DNA of 64,000 nt from an uncultured Clostridia bacterium (GCA_946498095.1 CAMMMX010000016.1:1-64000), one strand, 5' to 3'; positions 27,586 to 36,912 are shown, counted from the first letter of the stretch. Made by a program: numbers and translations. Notes: a model not told the origin generated them from the sequence alone.

Positions 27586-27614
27586 TTTACATTCCCCTCA
27601 CCCGGTGCTATAAT
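27586..27614 (+). promoter_or_regulatory. Sigma-A promoter of the thiamine operon
   Basis: TTTACA at 27586-27591, exactly 17 bases, then TATAAT at 27609-27614. The start would be about 27621, some 20 bases before the riboswitch. Confidence 0.8.
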
Positions 27615-27641
27615 AAAAAAAGACAACTTCATACGTGCATA

Positions 27642-27746
27642 TTTGCAGGGGGACTCAAATCGTCTGTTGGACACAGGCGACGCGCAGTTGAGAAGGTAAA
27701 ACCTGACCCTTGGAACCTGTCGGTTAATACTGGTGTAGGGAGCAAA
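27642..27746 (+). ncRNA. TPP riboswitch (THI element)
   Basis: P1 arms TTTGC (27642) and GCAAA (27742) enclose the thiamine pyrophosphate aptamer. The conserved helix segments are GTTGAGA in the pyrimidine-sensing arm and GACCCTTGGAACCTG followed by GGTTAATACTGGTGTAGGG in the pyrophosphate arm. With the downstream terminator hairpin this predicts premature termination of thiGH when TPP is abundant. Confidence 0.93.
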
Positions 27747-27784
27747 TCGCAGCATGTACACCGTTCTTGGGACGGGTCATTGTG

Positions 27785-27811
27785 AGCGCTTGCTTTGGCA
27801 GGCGCTTTTTT
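27785..27811 (+). terminator. Riboswitch expression-platform terminator
   Basis: AGCGCTTGC pairs with GCAGGCGCT (one G-U) around TTTG, followed by TTTTTT, between the aptamer and thiG. Confidence 0.85.
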
Positions 27812-27865
27812 CATAGACAATTGCGCGACAGCGCAAACAGACGCGAACAGAAAGGAAGCATCATT

Positions 27866-28630
27866 ATGCAGGACAATCTTATCATCGGCGGACACGCCTT
27901 TACCTCCCGGCTCCTTTTGGGGACGGGCAAATTCACGCTGGACAAAATGCTCAGCGTCATTGAAAACGGGGGCGCGCAGATCGTCACCGTGGCGCTACGA
28001 CGCGCCAACGCGGGCGGCGAGGGCAACATTCTCGATTACATCCCCGACGGCATTACACTAATGCCCAACACGTCCGGCGCGCGCACCGCTGCCGAGGCGG
28101 TACGTATCGCCCGCCTTTCCCGGGAAATGGGCTGCGGCGACTTCATCAAGATCGAGATCATCCCCGATACGAAATACCTGATGCCGGATAACATCGAAAC
28201 CCTGAAGGCTACCGAAATCTTGGCTAATGAGGGCTTCGTTGTATTGCCCTACATGAACCCCGACCTCAACGTCGCGCGGCAGCTGGTGAACGCCGGTGCC
28301 GCGGCAGTCATGCCGCTGGGGGCGCCAATCGGTAGTAACAAGGGGCTGCGCACCAAGGAGCTTTTGTCCATCCTCATTGCGGAAATTGAAAAGCCGGTGA
28401 TCGTCGACGCCGGTATCGGACGCCCCTCGCAGGCCTGCGAAGCGATGGAAATGGGCGCAGATGCCGTACTCGTCAACACCGCAGTGGCGTCGGCGAAGCA
28501 TCCGCACGAGATGGCGCTGGCTTTCAAGAAGGCCGTCGAGGCCGGACGGGAGGCCTTTCTCGCAGGCGCGGGACGTGTCCTTGCTACCCAAGCGGAGGCT
28601 TCCTCCCCGCTCACCGGCTTTGTTGAATAA
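27866..28630 (+). CDS. thiG: Thiazole synthase ThiG
   Basis: 254 residues from ATG 27866 (AAAGGAAG upstream). ThiG condenses deoxyxylulose phosphate, dehydroglycine and the ThiS thiocarboxylate to the thiazole of thiamine. Family landmarks are [12 protein letters not shown], the Lys-bearing [31 protein letters not shown] and [29 protein letters not shown]. The typical length matches. It is first in the TPP-controlled operon thiG-thiH-thiE/tenI; its sulfur carrier ThiS and activator ThiF lie 13 kb upstream on the opposite strand and lack this riboswitch. Confidence 0.96.
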   Translation: MQDNLIIGGHAFTSRLLLGTGKFTLDKMLSVIENGGAQIVTVALRRANAGGEGNILDYIPDGITLMPNTSGARTAAEAVRIARLSREMGCGDFIKIEIIPDTKYLMPDNIETLKATEILANEGFVVLPYMNPDLNVARQLVNAGAAAVMPLGAPIGSNKGLRTKELLSILIAEIEKPVIVDAGIGRPSQACEAMEMGADAVLVNTAVASAKHPHEMALAFKKAVEAGREAFLAGAGRVLATQAEASSPLTGFVE

Positions 28631-28680
28631 ATCCAGACTAACCACAGGCGTTTTACGCCGACTATAAAGGAGAACCTGTT

Positions 28681-29814
28681 ATGCTGACCCAATCTCTGAC
28701 CAGCGACATCCATGTGATGGACCGGGTGCTCGCCGACTACCACGCTGTCGACTTCTCGTCCTGCACCGACGAAGACGTGCTGGAAGCACTGTCCGCCCAA
28801 ACAACCTCCATCCGTGACTTTGCGGCGCTCTTATCCCCCTGCGCGGGCAAGTACCTCGAACAAATGGCTGCCAAGGCCAAAGCGCTGACCGAGCAGTACT
28901 TCGGCGTCAACAAATGCCTGTACACGCCGCTGTACATCGCCAATTATTGCGTCAACCACTGCTCTTATTGCGGTTTCAACTGCACAAACAAAATCCATCG
29001 CGCTAAGCTGACGATGGAGGAAATCGAGCAGGAGGCCCAGGCGATTTCCTCCACCGGACTGCGGGAAATCCTTTTGCTGACCGGCGAGTCCCGCTTCCAC
29101 TCTGATGTGGAATATATCGGCGAAGCGGTGAAAATCATGCGTCGCTACTTTAATACGATAGGACTTGAAGTCTATCCGATGGATGTATCGGAGTATGAGT
29201 ACCTCCACTCCCTCGGCGCCGACTATGTCAGCGTCTACCAGGAGACCTACGATCGCGACGTCTATGACAAAGTCCACATCAGCGGGCCGAAGAAGGTGTA
29301 CGACTACCGCTTCAACGCCCTTGAACGCGCCATCCAGGGCGGGATGCGGGGCGGCGGACTGGGCGCCCTGCTTGGCCTCAGCGACTTTAGGCGCGACGCC
29401 TTCGGCAGTGGTCTGCATGCCTACTGGCTGCAAAAGAAATACCCGGCTGCGGAGCTGTCCTTCTCGGTGCCGCGGCTGCGCCCCTATGTCAACAACGACG
29501 ACAACCAAAGCGGTGTCGGCGACCGCGACTTTTTACAGGTCATCCTCGCCTACCGTATCTTCATGCCCTTCATGGGCTTTTCCCTCTCCTCCCGCGAAAA
29601 CGCCGCCTTCCGCGACAACTGCGCCGCGCTCGCGCCGACGAAAATCTCCGCCGGGGTTAAGACCGGCGTCGGCGGGCACAGCGAGGAGGAGAAAGGCGAC
29701 GTCCAGTTCAAGACGAGCGACGAGCGCAGTGTGGACGAAATTTACAACGCGCTCCTAAAACGCGGCCTGCAGCCCGTGTTCAACGACTATGTCTACATCA
29801 TCGACGCGGTCTGA
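28681..29814 (+). CDS. thiH: 2-iminoacetate synthase ThiH (radical SAM)
   Basis: 377 residues. The radical SAM cluster motif is CVNHCSYC (Cys90, Cys94, Cys97), in the standard CX3CX2C spacing. The enzyme splits tyrosine using a 5'-deoxyadenosyl radical to give dehydroglycine and p-cresol, feeding ThiG. Other conserved pieces: LLTGESRFHSDVEYI, DYVSVYQETYD, RGGGLGALLGLSD and the C-terminal SAGVKTGVGGHSEEEKGDVQF. ThiH, rather than the oxygen-dependent glycine oxidase ThiO, indicates an anaerobic lifestyle. It overlaps the next gene by 26 bases. Confidence 0.96.
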   Translation: MLTQSLTSDIHVMDRVLADYHAVDFSSCTDEDVLEALSAQTTSIRDFAALLSPCAGKYLEQMAAKAKALTEQYFGVNKCLYTPLYIANYCVNHCSYCGFNCTNKIHRAKLTMEEIEQEAQAISSTGLREILLLTGESRFHSDVEYIGEAVKIMRRYFNTIGLEVYPMDVSEYEYLHSLGADYVSVYQETYDRDVYDKVHISGPKKVYDYRFNALERAIQGGMRGGGLGALLGLSDFRRDAFGSGLHAYWLQKKYPAAELSFSVPRLRPYVNNDDNQSGVGDRDFLQVILAYRIFMPFMGFSLSSRENAAFRDNCAALAPTKISAGVKTGVGGHSEEEKGDVQFKTSDERSVDEIYNALLKRGLQPVFNDYVYIIDAV

Positions 29815-30385
29815 CGCGCGCGGCGTCTGCGCTGTCACCAACAGCGCGTATTATCGAGACGGACTTATACCGCACGTAGAGAAAATGCTGCGTCAAAAGC
29901 GCCCGGACTACCTGCTGCTGCGGGAGAAGGAGCTGTCCCATGACGCGCTGGCGGACGCCGCCGTCCAAATCGGCGCGCTTTGCCGCGCGGCGGACGTCCG
30001 ACTTGTCGTCAACGGCGACATACAGGCGGCGCTGGCGGCGGACGCCTGGGGCGTGCAACTGCCTTTCCCCACTCTGGCTTCCCTTCGTCGGGATGAAATC
30101 GCACAGATACGGACACGTCTTACGCTCGGCGCATCCGTCCACAGCCTGGACGATGCCGTCCAGGCGCAGCAAGTGGGCTGCGATTTTCTCATCGCGGGGC
30201 ATGTCTTCGACACGTCCTGCAAGCCGGGCTTCCCGGCGCGGGGGCTGGACTTTTTCCGCGGCGTCTGTGACGCAGTAACCGTCCCGGTCTGGGCGATCGG
30301 CGGCATTACACCGGATAACGCGGAAAAAGCCTACAAAGCGGGGGCGGCATGCGTCTGCATGATGTCGTATTATTATCATCTGTGA
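29789..30385 (+). CDS. Thiamine phosphate synthase / TenI family protein
   Basis: 198 residues, a TIM-barrel protein of the ThiE/TenI family. LLLREKELS matches the ThiE/TenI strand start (QLREK), VWAIGGITPDNAEKAYKAGAACVC is the C-terminal phosphate-binding region. In classic ThiE the segment NDRxxLAxxxxADGVHLGQxD is used; here it reads NGDIQAALAADAWGVQLPFP, closer to TenI (thiazole tautomerase, GVHLPE). I therefore lean to TenI, but a ThiE role cannot be excluded, since no other thiE is in the window. The gene starts inside thiH (26-base overlap), so it is translationally coupled. Confidence 0.85.
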   Translation: MSTSSTRSDARGVCAVTNSAYYRDGLIPHVEKMLRQKRPDYLLLREKELSHDALADAAVQIGALCRAADVRLVVNGDIQAALAADAWGVQLPFPTLASLRRDEIAQIRTRLTLGASVHSLDDAVQAQQVGCDFLIAGHVFDTSCKPGFPARGLDFFRGVCDAVTVPVWAIGGITPDNAEKAYKAGAACVCMMSYYYHL

Positions 30386-30427
30386 GCGAAGCTACAAGCC
30401 GAACCAAAAGAAGAGGAGTGCACGGGA

Positions 30428-31261
30428 ATGGAAAAAATCTATGGTGTGTACATTGGCGAGGATTGCGAAGCAGTCATAACCCAGCACGTCACCCTGGCCT
30501 TTCTCAAGGACACAGCGACCGACACGCTGACTGCATACCTGCTACGCACCGACAGCCTTTCCTGCCTCGGCGTCTGCAGGATCCGCCCCATTCCGGCACA
30601 GGACTGCGGCTTTCAGGACTTCCGCTACTACTGTGCGCCGCCGCAGAGCGTCTGTTACGCGATGCAGCAGGGGAAGGATATCCTGTCCAATGATCCCGCC
30701 CTACGGGAAATGGTCAGCAAACAGATCCTGACGGCGGATTTCAGCCGTGCAGCGCCTATCTTTTACTTTGCCGGATCGAACGTGCGCGAAGAAATCCCCC
30801 AGGAAATTTTCCCCACCGGCGCGCCGGTTCCGGATCTCGCGGACGCTTCAGCGGGAAATCTTGCGCGTTGCCTGCAAGGATGGCATCTGGGGGTACATGC
30901 GGAGGACTGTGGCGTAACGATCAACACCCCCGGGCATATGTACATCTTCCATGTCGAGCCCACGTTTGTCTACTGCCGCGCGGCGCGGTACGCAGTCTGC
31001 GAGAAGGGCGTCGTGTTCAACCAGAACTTCCGGATCAACCTGCACGGCGACCCGCTGCAAGGAGAGGCCTCCCTTTACGGCGATAACCGAATTGCAGCAC
31101 AGGAGCTCTCATATCATGCGGACTTCTTAAGTCCCGACCGCTGCGTCTTCAATGACGTGAACATTTACTGGTCTGTGGCGTCCTTTTCCCCGAACAGGAT
31201 CGTCCTTCACGGCTGCGGCGGTGACACCTATTACTGGGATAAGCCCTCCCCTTGCGCGTAG
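30428..31261 (+). CDS. Hypothetical protein, unknown function
   Basis: 277 residues from ATG 30428, with AAGAAGAGGAG upstream. No signal peptide or membrane helix. Cysteines are spread along the chain (about a dozen), and the C-terminus is rich in aromatic and His residues (ELSYHADFLSPDRCVFNDVNIYW, then HGCGGDTYYWDKP). The N-terminus IYGVYIGEDCEAVITQH might start a beta-rich fold. It follows the thiamine operon by 42 bases without a terminator, so it may be TPP-controlled; a link to thiamine is only positional. I do not recognise the family. Confidence 0.6.
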   Translation: MEKIYGVYIGEDCEAVITQHVTLAFLKDTATDTLTAYLLRTDSLSCLGVCRIRPIPAQDCGFQDFRYYCAPPQSVCYAMQQGKDILSNDPALREMVSKQILTADFSRAAPIFYFAGSNVREEIPQEIFPTGAPVPDLADASAGNLARCLQGWHLGVHAEDCGVTINTPGHMYIFHVEPTFVYCRAARYAVCEKGVVFNQNFRINLHGDPLQGEASLYGDNRIAAQELSYHADFLSPDRCVFNDVNIYWSVASFSPNRIVLHGCGGDTYYWDKPSPCA

Positions 31262-31411
31262 TATCTCCCCAACAGACAAACATGTCCCAAAGCAATCCCC
31301 GCAGGTAGATGCAATTTTGCGGACATTATTTCATTCATAATGCTTTCTGTGTGTGAATAAAAGACGACAGGGAACAGAAAACCGATCCATTATAAAAGAG
31401 GTGTGATAGAA

Positions 31412-32596
31412 ATGAATCCACAGTACAAAAACCATCTACTGGCACATTTCGACACGTTGACGCTGACGCCGCCCATGGGCTGGAACTCGTTCAACACGTT
31501 CGGCTGCAGTCCGACGCAGGAGCTCATTTGCGCAACAGCCGACGCCATGGTCACTTCCGGGCTGCGTGACGCCGGATACGAGTACGTCAACATCGACGAC
31601 GGCTGGATGGCGCCGCAGCGGGACGAAAACGGCGATCTGTGTGAGGATCCCGCGCGCTTTCCGGACGGCTTTGACTATCTGACGCGCTATGTCCATGACA
31701 AAGGTCTGAAAATCGGCATCTATCTGGGCTGCGGCCTGCGCACCTACAATGAAAAGCCCGGATCGCTGGGTCATGAGAGGCAGGATGCCGCCCGGATTGC
31801 GCGCTGGGGCTTCGATTTTCTCAAATATGACAACCGGCCGCTGCCGCAGGAGGATCCACCGCGCAATACCAAGCTGGAGTATATCAAAATGGCGCAGGCG
31901 CTGCGTGCAAGCGGCAGGGACATCGTTTTTTCCATGTGCGAACATGGCAGCACCCGTCCCTGGACCTGGGCGCAGGGTGTCGGACAGCTGTGGCGTCTGA
32001 CAACCGACATCCGCAATATGTGGGACGGAGAACTGACCGGCGCGTGGGGCTTTAACAAGATTGTCGACGCCCGGGCAGAACTCGCGCCTTATGCCCGTCC
32101 CGGCAATTTCAACGATCCCGATATGCTGATTACAGGGATGTACCATGCCAACGACTGGATGGGGCCGGGCTGCACGGACGACGAATACCGCGCGCATTTC
32201 AGCCTGTGGTGCCTGATGGCCTCCCCGCTTATCATTGGCTGCGATGTCAGAAAGCTGAACGATGTCACCAAAGAGACACTGACCAATGCCGATATGATTG
32301 CGATCGATCAGGACATCCTGGGCGTGCAGGGCAGGCGTGTCCGTCACGGCGAGGACGGCTGCGACGTCTGGGTCAAACCGCTGAGCGGCGTGCGCTGGGC
32401 GGCAGGACTATACAACCGTACCCAGCAGCCGCAGGAGATAACCCTCAACTGGAACGATCTCGAGGTACCCGCTGCAATGTCCGCGCAGGTACGCGACGTT
32501 TGGGCTGACCGGACGCTGGGTGTCTACAGCGAGCGTCTGACGCAGACGGTGCCGCCGCACAGCTGCACCGTGCTGTTGCTGGAGCCCGCGCTGTAG
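31412..32596 (+). CDS. Alpha-galactosidase (GH27)
   Basis: 394 residues from ATG 31412 (AAAAGAGGTG upstream). GH27 hallmarks: TLTPPMGWNSFNTFGC at the start, YEYVNIDDGWM, GLKIGIYLGCGLRTY, the nucleophile Asp in FDFLKYDN, and the acid/base Asp in RPGNFNDPDMLITGM. WCLMASPLIIGCDVRKL is also diagnostic. A short C-terminal beta domain follows. Acts on alpha-1,6-galactosyl groups of galactomannan or raffinose-type sugars, fitting the GH26 mannanases 16 kb away. No signal peptide, so presumably cytosolic. Leader 150 bases contains no recognised element. Confidence 0.92.
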   Translation: MNPQYKNHLLAHFDTLTLTPPMGWNSFNTFGCSPTQELICATADAMVTSGLRDAGYEYVNIDDGWMAPQRDENGDLCEDPARFPDGFDYLTRYVHDKGLKIGIYLGCGLRTYNEKPGSLGHERQDAARIARWGFDFLKYDNRPLPQEDPPRNTKLEYIKMAQALRASGRDIVFSMCEHGSTRPWTWAQGVGQLWRLTTDIRNMWDGELTGAWGFNKIVDARAELAPYARPGNFNDPDMLITGMYHANDWMGPGCTDDEYRAHFSLWCLMASPLIIGCDVRKLNDVTKETLTNADMIAIDQDILGVQGRRVRHGEDGCDVWVKPLSGVRWAAGLYNRTQQPQEITLNWNDLEVPAAMSAQVRDVWADRTLGVYSERLTQTVPPHSCTVLLLEPAL

Positions 32597-32771
32597 GGAG
32601 CCCGGATCAATGACGTCATAGCGAGAGAGCCGCTGACCGCTGCGTGTTTCGCTGCGTGGACAGTTCCCGTCCGGCCGTGTTCCTCGGAAGGGGGGAGCGG
32701 CTTGGCCTGCATGTAGCGGTGACGCTTGCTTTCGGGATAAGCCCTCGTCCTGCGTCTGACGGCTTCCCGGC

Positions 32772-33743
32772 AATATCCTGCTCAGTGCCTATGACGCGCC
32801 GCTGACCATGGAGGCGCTGAGCCTCGAGCTCGGCGTCGCCGCGCCCCACCTTGAGGAGGAGCTGCAAGTCCTCGTACAAAAAGGCCTGCTGCGCACGCTG
32901 TCCGGCGGCAGGTACCAGACCGATATTGTCATTTTCACCGGAGACTTTGAAAAAGAGCTTGCACAGCGAATCGGGCCGATGATCGATGCCTCCGCCGGGG
33001 ATTTCGTGCGCCGCACCCAGGAAGCTCTGCCCGCCCTGCACCGCATTGGCTTTTCCGGCAACGACGCGCCGGATCAGCACCTCGTCTGGATAGCGGCGAC
33101 CATCACGCTTGAACGCGCGCTCAACCTACACGACGCAAAGACGCGGGAGCGTTTCGGCGATTACCCTCAGCTTGCCAGCGGCGAGCACGGGTTTTCTTCG
33201 GCTATGACAACGACTATAAGAACCACCTGTACAACGGCATCTACGGCTATTGTCCGAACAAAGCTGATACCGCCTATTTCTGTGTGTTCAATTACCGTAC
33301 CGTCGAGCGCTGCCAGAAGTTTTTCCCCGACGTCTGGGACGACAGCCTTGAAGCAGTCAACAACGCTATCCTCTGCAAAGCGGCGGACGAAAAAACGGCA
33401 TGCTGCCCCGTCTCATTGCAGACGATTTCATCTCAAGCGACGGCAGCACGCTGCGGGCGCGATTCCCTGTCTTTACGCCACAGCAGCTTTCGCGGGCGCA
33501 GGACGTTCTGGCCGGCGCAGCCGAGACCGCGGCAAAGTGACGCAGGAGGTCTGCGCTGCCGCGGAAGATTTGATGCGCCTGCACGCGCCGAAGGCGCTGT
33601 CCGAAAAGAGCGCGCAGCTGTGCCACATCAAGTATGGCATGGATACTGGCGAGCTGCTGGTGAAAGCCGCCGTCTGCGACGGATTGCTCGTCGTGCCGGA
33701 AGCGGACGCGGAAAAGCCCTACATGTACGGCGTGAGACGATAA
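32772..33743 (+). pseudogene. Decayed paralogue of the sigma-factor C-terminal extension
   Basis: Three reading frames together match the extension of the ECF protein at 2711-4321. Frame one gives NILLSAYDAPLTMEALSLEL..LEEELQVLVQKGLLRTLSGGRY (intact protein: QIFVACRSDAKTVREIADEI..KLRYLLDNRFLKETSNGRY). Near 33185 the frame changes to FFGYDNDYKNHLYNGIYGYCPNK and again to RFPVFTPQQLSRAQDVLAGA, finally returning to VTQEVCAAAEDLMRLHAPKALSEKSAQL to the stop at 33743. Sigma regions 2 and 4 are missing; only 170 bases separate the start from the GH27 stop. At least two frameshifts make it non-functional. Confidence 0.75.
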
Positions 33744-33786
33744 ACCGACAATTATCACTGATAAATTGTCCGCAGCCGTACCGTCC

Positions 33787-33825
33787 ACAAATAGCCGCCG
33801 TTTTACGCGGCGGCTATTTGTTTTG
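33787..33825. terminator. Terminator between the sigma remnant and the interrupted membrane gene
   Basis: ACAAATAGCCGCCG / CGGCGGCTATTTGT stem with a 6-base loop, then TTTTG. Confidence 0.8.
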
Positions 33826-33854
33826 TATGAGAGCGGTGATGAATCTCTCAGTGC

Positions 33855-34322
33855 TTATTTCTGTTGATAATGCTCCGGGTATATTTTCAATAATTCTTTT
33901 AAATTCTTCTGAAGTCCTCGTATCTCCTCCTTTAACTCTTTATCTATTCCCATTCCATAAGGTGTCACAACACTGTTAGATAAAGCTACTAAAATTTCTG
34001 ACGCCTCGTACAAGGAGCTCCTTTTAGGAATACCCATTTTAAACTACGAAACAATTTCAATAAAAGCTCTAAGTTCTGCTGCTAAAAGACGAAATTCATT
34101 TTTTCCATTCTGATAGTGGGCAGGCAATATATCATGGCTCCTAGCCAAATCTACGGGATTGCTTAAACAATTTGCATATAAAGAAAGCGCACATGATATT
34201 CTAAATTTAATATCTTTATACTGTTGAAGTGGCTGTAAATAAACATCTTTCATGCATTCATAGATAACATGTACCAATGCGCCACTTAAAACTGAAATAA
34301 TTATAGACAACAACAAATCCAT
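33855..34322 (-). pseudogene. Membrane-anchored small protein interrupted by an in-frame TAG
   Basis: One frame of 156 codons is read from ATG 34322: an N-terminal hydrophobic helix (LLLSIIISVLSGALVHVIYEC), a helical middle (ELRAFIEIVS), then TAG, followed after two codons by MGIPKRSSLYEASEILVALSN and a C-terminal helical tail (IDKELKEEIRGLQKNLKELLKIYPEHYQQ). The second half continues in the same frame, so a single base change (for example TGG to TAG) could explain it. It could be translated as 92 residues only. ATG 34322 overlaps the GH2 stop codon as TAATG, so it is coupled to that gene. Base composition is more AT-rich than neighbours. Function unknown. Confidence 0.65.
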
Positions 34323-36079
34323 TACTTTGCCTCGATCGCCGCTTTTTGAGCATGCTGCGCCCGCAACACGTCGTAGAAGCTCTCGGGAAATTTGGGCTTG
34401 CGGTCGTAGGTGTACAAGCCGTTGCGTTCCTGCTCGACATCGTACAGCTGGGTGTAGCAGCTGCCAATGACATAGGGATTCTCCATCAGCACCTTAGTCA
34501 GACCGATGCAACGCGCCTGCACCTCGTCCACCCCCTGCGGACGCTCGCCATAGCCCCAGCCTTCCTCAGCGTGCTCGGACGTGTCCCACCAGGTACCGCC
34601 GAACTCGCTGACAAAGTAGGGTTGTCCCTCCCACTTTTGCCTGTCGGGATAATTCTCATAAACCGTCTCCCCCTTGGCCGTCTCAGCGAACAAGCGACGG
34701 AAGGTATCAACATCCTGCTCATAAGTATGGACATCGTAGATGTCGGTGACAACATGGAAGTTGCCACTTGTATCGATCACCGGACGAGTGGGGTCACAGG
34801 CCTTGGTACAGAGGTAGACGGTACGCAACACCTCATCATCCTGCGGGTGGCCAGCGCGATCCCATGTCTCATTAAAGGGGCACCAGCCGATGATCGAGGG
34901 ATGGTTGAAGTCCCGCGCCACGATCTCCAGCCATTCGGGTAGGAAGCTCTCCAGCGCACGCGCCGACGTGATGTCAAGCTCCCAGTTGGCGTGCTCTCCC
35001 CAGACTAGGTAGCCTAAATGGTCCGCCCAGTAAAGGAAGCGCTCCTCGAACGCCTTCTGATGCAATCGCGCGCCGTTGAAACCCAGCGCCATCGACAGTT
35101 CGATATCCCGACGCAGCGCCTCGTCGCTGGGAGCCGTATAAATACCGTCGGGATAAAAACCTTGATCCAGTACCAGACGTTGATAGATACTGCGCCCGTT
35201 TAAGTAGAACTTCCGTCCCTTGACAGCGACGGTACGCAGCCCAAAATAGCCCCGCACATCGTCGACAATTCCACCATCACGTTCCAACGAAAGGCGCAGA
35301 TCGTACAGATTTGGCTGAGCAATATCCCACAGATGCGTCTCGGACAACGAAAGCGACAGGCAGACATGCCCGCTTTCGACGCGGGCACAGGCCTCTCCTG
35401 TCTCCTTGCCCTCAAACGACGACACGGCGCGCAGCGTCAGACCGTCAACGTAGCCATCCAGCTTTACGCTCAGCGAAACGCGGCCATTGGCAGCATCCGG
35501 AACGGCCTTGTAGGAAGCGATAAAAGTGTCCGGAATAAATTCCAACCATACCGTCTGCCAGATGCCGGTGGTACGGGTGTAGGAACATCCATAAGATTCA
35601 TAGCGGGTGCTCTGCTTGCCGCTGGGCTGCGCACCACTACGGTTGTCATCACGCGTGTAAACGACGATGGTGTTCTCCCCCGAGTGCACAAGGCGCGTCA
35701 CCTCCAACGTAAAGGAGGCGTAACCGCCCGCGTGTGTCCCGGCGCTTTGGCCGTTGACCCATACCTCAGCCTCATAGTCCACTGCGCCGAAATGCAGAAG
35801 CGTCCGTCCCTTGACCTGTTCGGGGGAAAGCGTTACCGTTCGGCGGTACCAGACAGCGTTCATAAAGTCCTTGCAGCCAATACCGGACAGATCGCTCTCT
35901 GGACAGAAGGGCACCGTAACCGTCAGAGGGAATGCGCCGTTCTCCCAATAACGACGTTCTTTTTTGCTCACACCGTAATCGTAATCGAACTCCCACTCGC
36001 CGTTGAGGTTCAAAAAGCCCTCGCGAATCAGTTGCGGACGCGGGTATTCCGGACGGGGAATCGTTTTCACCTGTTCCAT
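34322..36079 (-). CDS. Glycoside hydrolase family 2 (beta-galactosidase / beta-glucuronidase type)
   Basis: 585 residues. Order as in short GH2 enzymes: sugar-binding jelly roll (RPQLIREGFLNLNGEWEFDYD, LLHFGAVDYEAEVWVNG), immunoglobulin-like domain, then TIM barrel. The acid/base Glu is in IIGWCPFNETWD and the nucleophile Glu in YFVSEFGGTWW. Sequence is closest in pattern to beta-galactosidase/beta-glucuronidase of about 600 residues; the exact sugar is not determined. No signal peptide. It is transcribed toward the interrupted gene and away from sigK. Chain ends with LRAQHAQKAAIEAK. Confidence 0.9.
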   Translation of the reverse strand: MEQVKTIPRPEYPRPQLIREGFLNLNGEWEFDYDYGVSKKERRYWENGAFPLTVTVPFCPESDLSGIGCKDFMNAVWYRRTVTLSPEQVKGRTLLHFGAVDYEAEVWVNGQSAGTHAGGYASFTLEVTRLVHSGENTIVVYTRDDNRSGAQPSGKQSTRYESYGCSYTRTTGIWQTVWLEFIPDTFIASYKAVPDAANGRVSLSVKLDGYVDGLTLRAVSSFEGKETGEACARVESGHVCLSLSLSETHLWDIAQPNLYDLRLSLERDGGIVDDVRGYFGLRTVAVKGRKFYLNGRSIYQRLVLDQGFYPDGIYTAPSDEALRRDIELSMALGFNGARLHQKAFEERFLYWADHLGYLVWGEHANWELDITSARALESFLPEWLEIVARDFNHPSIIGWCPFNETWDRAGHPQDDEVLRTVYLCTKACDPTRPVIDTSGNFHVVTDIYDVHTYEQDVDTFRRLFAETAKGETVYENYPDRQKWEGQPYFVSEFGGTWWDTSEHAEEGWGYGERPQGVDEVQARCIGLTKVLMENPYVIGSCYTQLYDVEQERNGLYTYDRKPKFPESFYDVLRAQHAQKAAIEAK

Positions 36080-36549
36080 TTGCCTCCACTCCTAAAATAG
36101 TTTCTGCAATTGTGCTTTTTCTCAATTATACGTCTCGGTGGTTCGTCTTTCAAGAGTAAAACAATAGAAAGACAATATGCAACAAAAACAGGGCCATTTT
36201 TGGCTAAAGGCAGTCACGTGACATTTGTTCCCTTACGATCACGCAAAAAGCCCACTTGATGCGGCTATTTAACAGATGAGCAGATCACATCTTTGTTCCT
36301 GGTTTTTACAAAGGAATTTTGACGTTTTACAGATTATATATTGAATATATGCACTATTTTATGCTATTTTTTAACGTTTGCCTAAAATCAACAGAGTATA
36401 TGGGGAATTTTTTTCGTGTTATATGTAACAATGAAATGCCTTTCCTCTTATTACCGGCTTCACATTTTGCTCATAGTCCAACCCCATGCAAACATAGATT
36501 GTATAAGCGTCCCCCTAGCGCTGGAGACGCAATCCGTCAGAAAGGCTGG
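36080..36549. other. Divergent intergenic region, GH2 / sigK
   Basis: About 470 bases, AT-rich. It must hold the promoters of both genes. The only candidate is the sporulation-type box at 36471-36500. No other feature recognised. Confidence 0.4.
36471..36500 (+). promoter_or_regulatory. Possible sporulation sigma (E-type) promoter of sigK
   Basis: TCATAGT at 36471 and CATAGATT at 36493, spacer 15. This resembles the sigma-E pattern ATA-N~14-CATACANT; in Bacillus sigK is transcribed by sigma-E. Consensus match is only partial. Confidence 0.3.
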
Positions 36550-36912
36550 ATGTGTATGTTTGCAATCTTTGGATCTCTTGTCGAGCTTGCTCTCAGCAAC
36601 CTTCTTTATTTTGCGCTGCATCTGGACAACAGTAGTCTCTTTCCCAAGCCCCTCTCGGCAAAAGAGGAACGCGAATGTTTCGAAAACATGGAAGCAGGTG
36701 ACGAACAGGCACGGGCCAAGCTTATCGAACACAATCTGCGACTGGTCGCCCATATTGTCAAAAAATACTACGCTATGGCCAAGGATCAGGATGACCTGAT
36801 TTCAATTGGCACCATTGGCCTCATTAAGGCAGTTTCGACCTTCCATTATGAGAAGGGCGCCCGCTTCGCAACTTATGCCGCACGCTGTATTGAAAAACCA
36901 ATCCCCTCATAA
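36550..36912 (+). CDS. sigK: RNA polymerase sporulation sigma-K, N-terminal half (interrupted)
   Basis: As read in the integrated state the frame ends at TAA 36910 after foreign codons KPIPS. The true part is 115 codons (36550-36894) from ATG 36550, preceded by AGAAAGG. It starts with the hydrophobic pro-sequence MCMFAIFGSLVELALSNLLYF, like pro-sigma-K, which in Bacillus is cleaved by SpoIVFB. Region 2 follows: HNLRLVAHIVKKYYAMAKDQDDLISIGTIGLIKAVSTF and FATYAARCIE. The sequence breaks at the conserved point CIE|NEIL, where the 8-kb element is inserted, and the second half starts at 45033. Sigma-K directs late mother-cell spore genes (coat, lysis). Confidence 0.92.
   Translation: MCMFAIFGSLVELALSNLLYFALHLDNSSLFPKPLSAKEERECFENMEAGDEQARAKLIEHNLRLVAHIVKKYYAMAKDQDDLISIGTIGLIKAVSTFHYEKGARFATYAARCIEKPIPS
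36895..36896 (+). other. Left att core (attL) of the skin element
   Basis: Core AA inside ATTGAAAAACC of sigK. Five As follow G36892; the third and fourth are the only register that restores the sigK frame after joining to the right end. Confidence 0.75.

Noticed and set aside
36895-36897. Crossover at GA or another register of the A-run
   Set aside because: Joining there yields GAA-TGA or a shifted frame in sigK; only the chosen AA gives CIENEIL.
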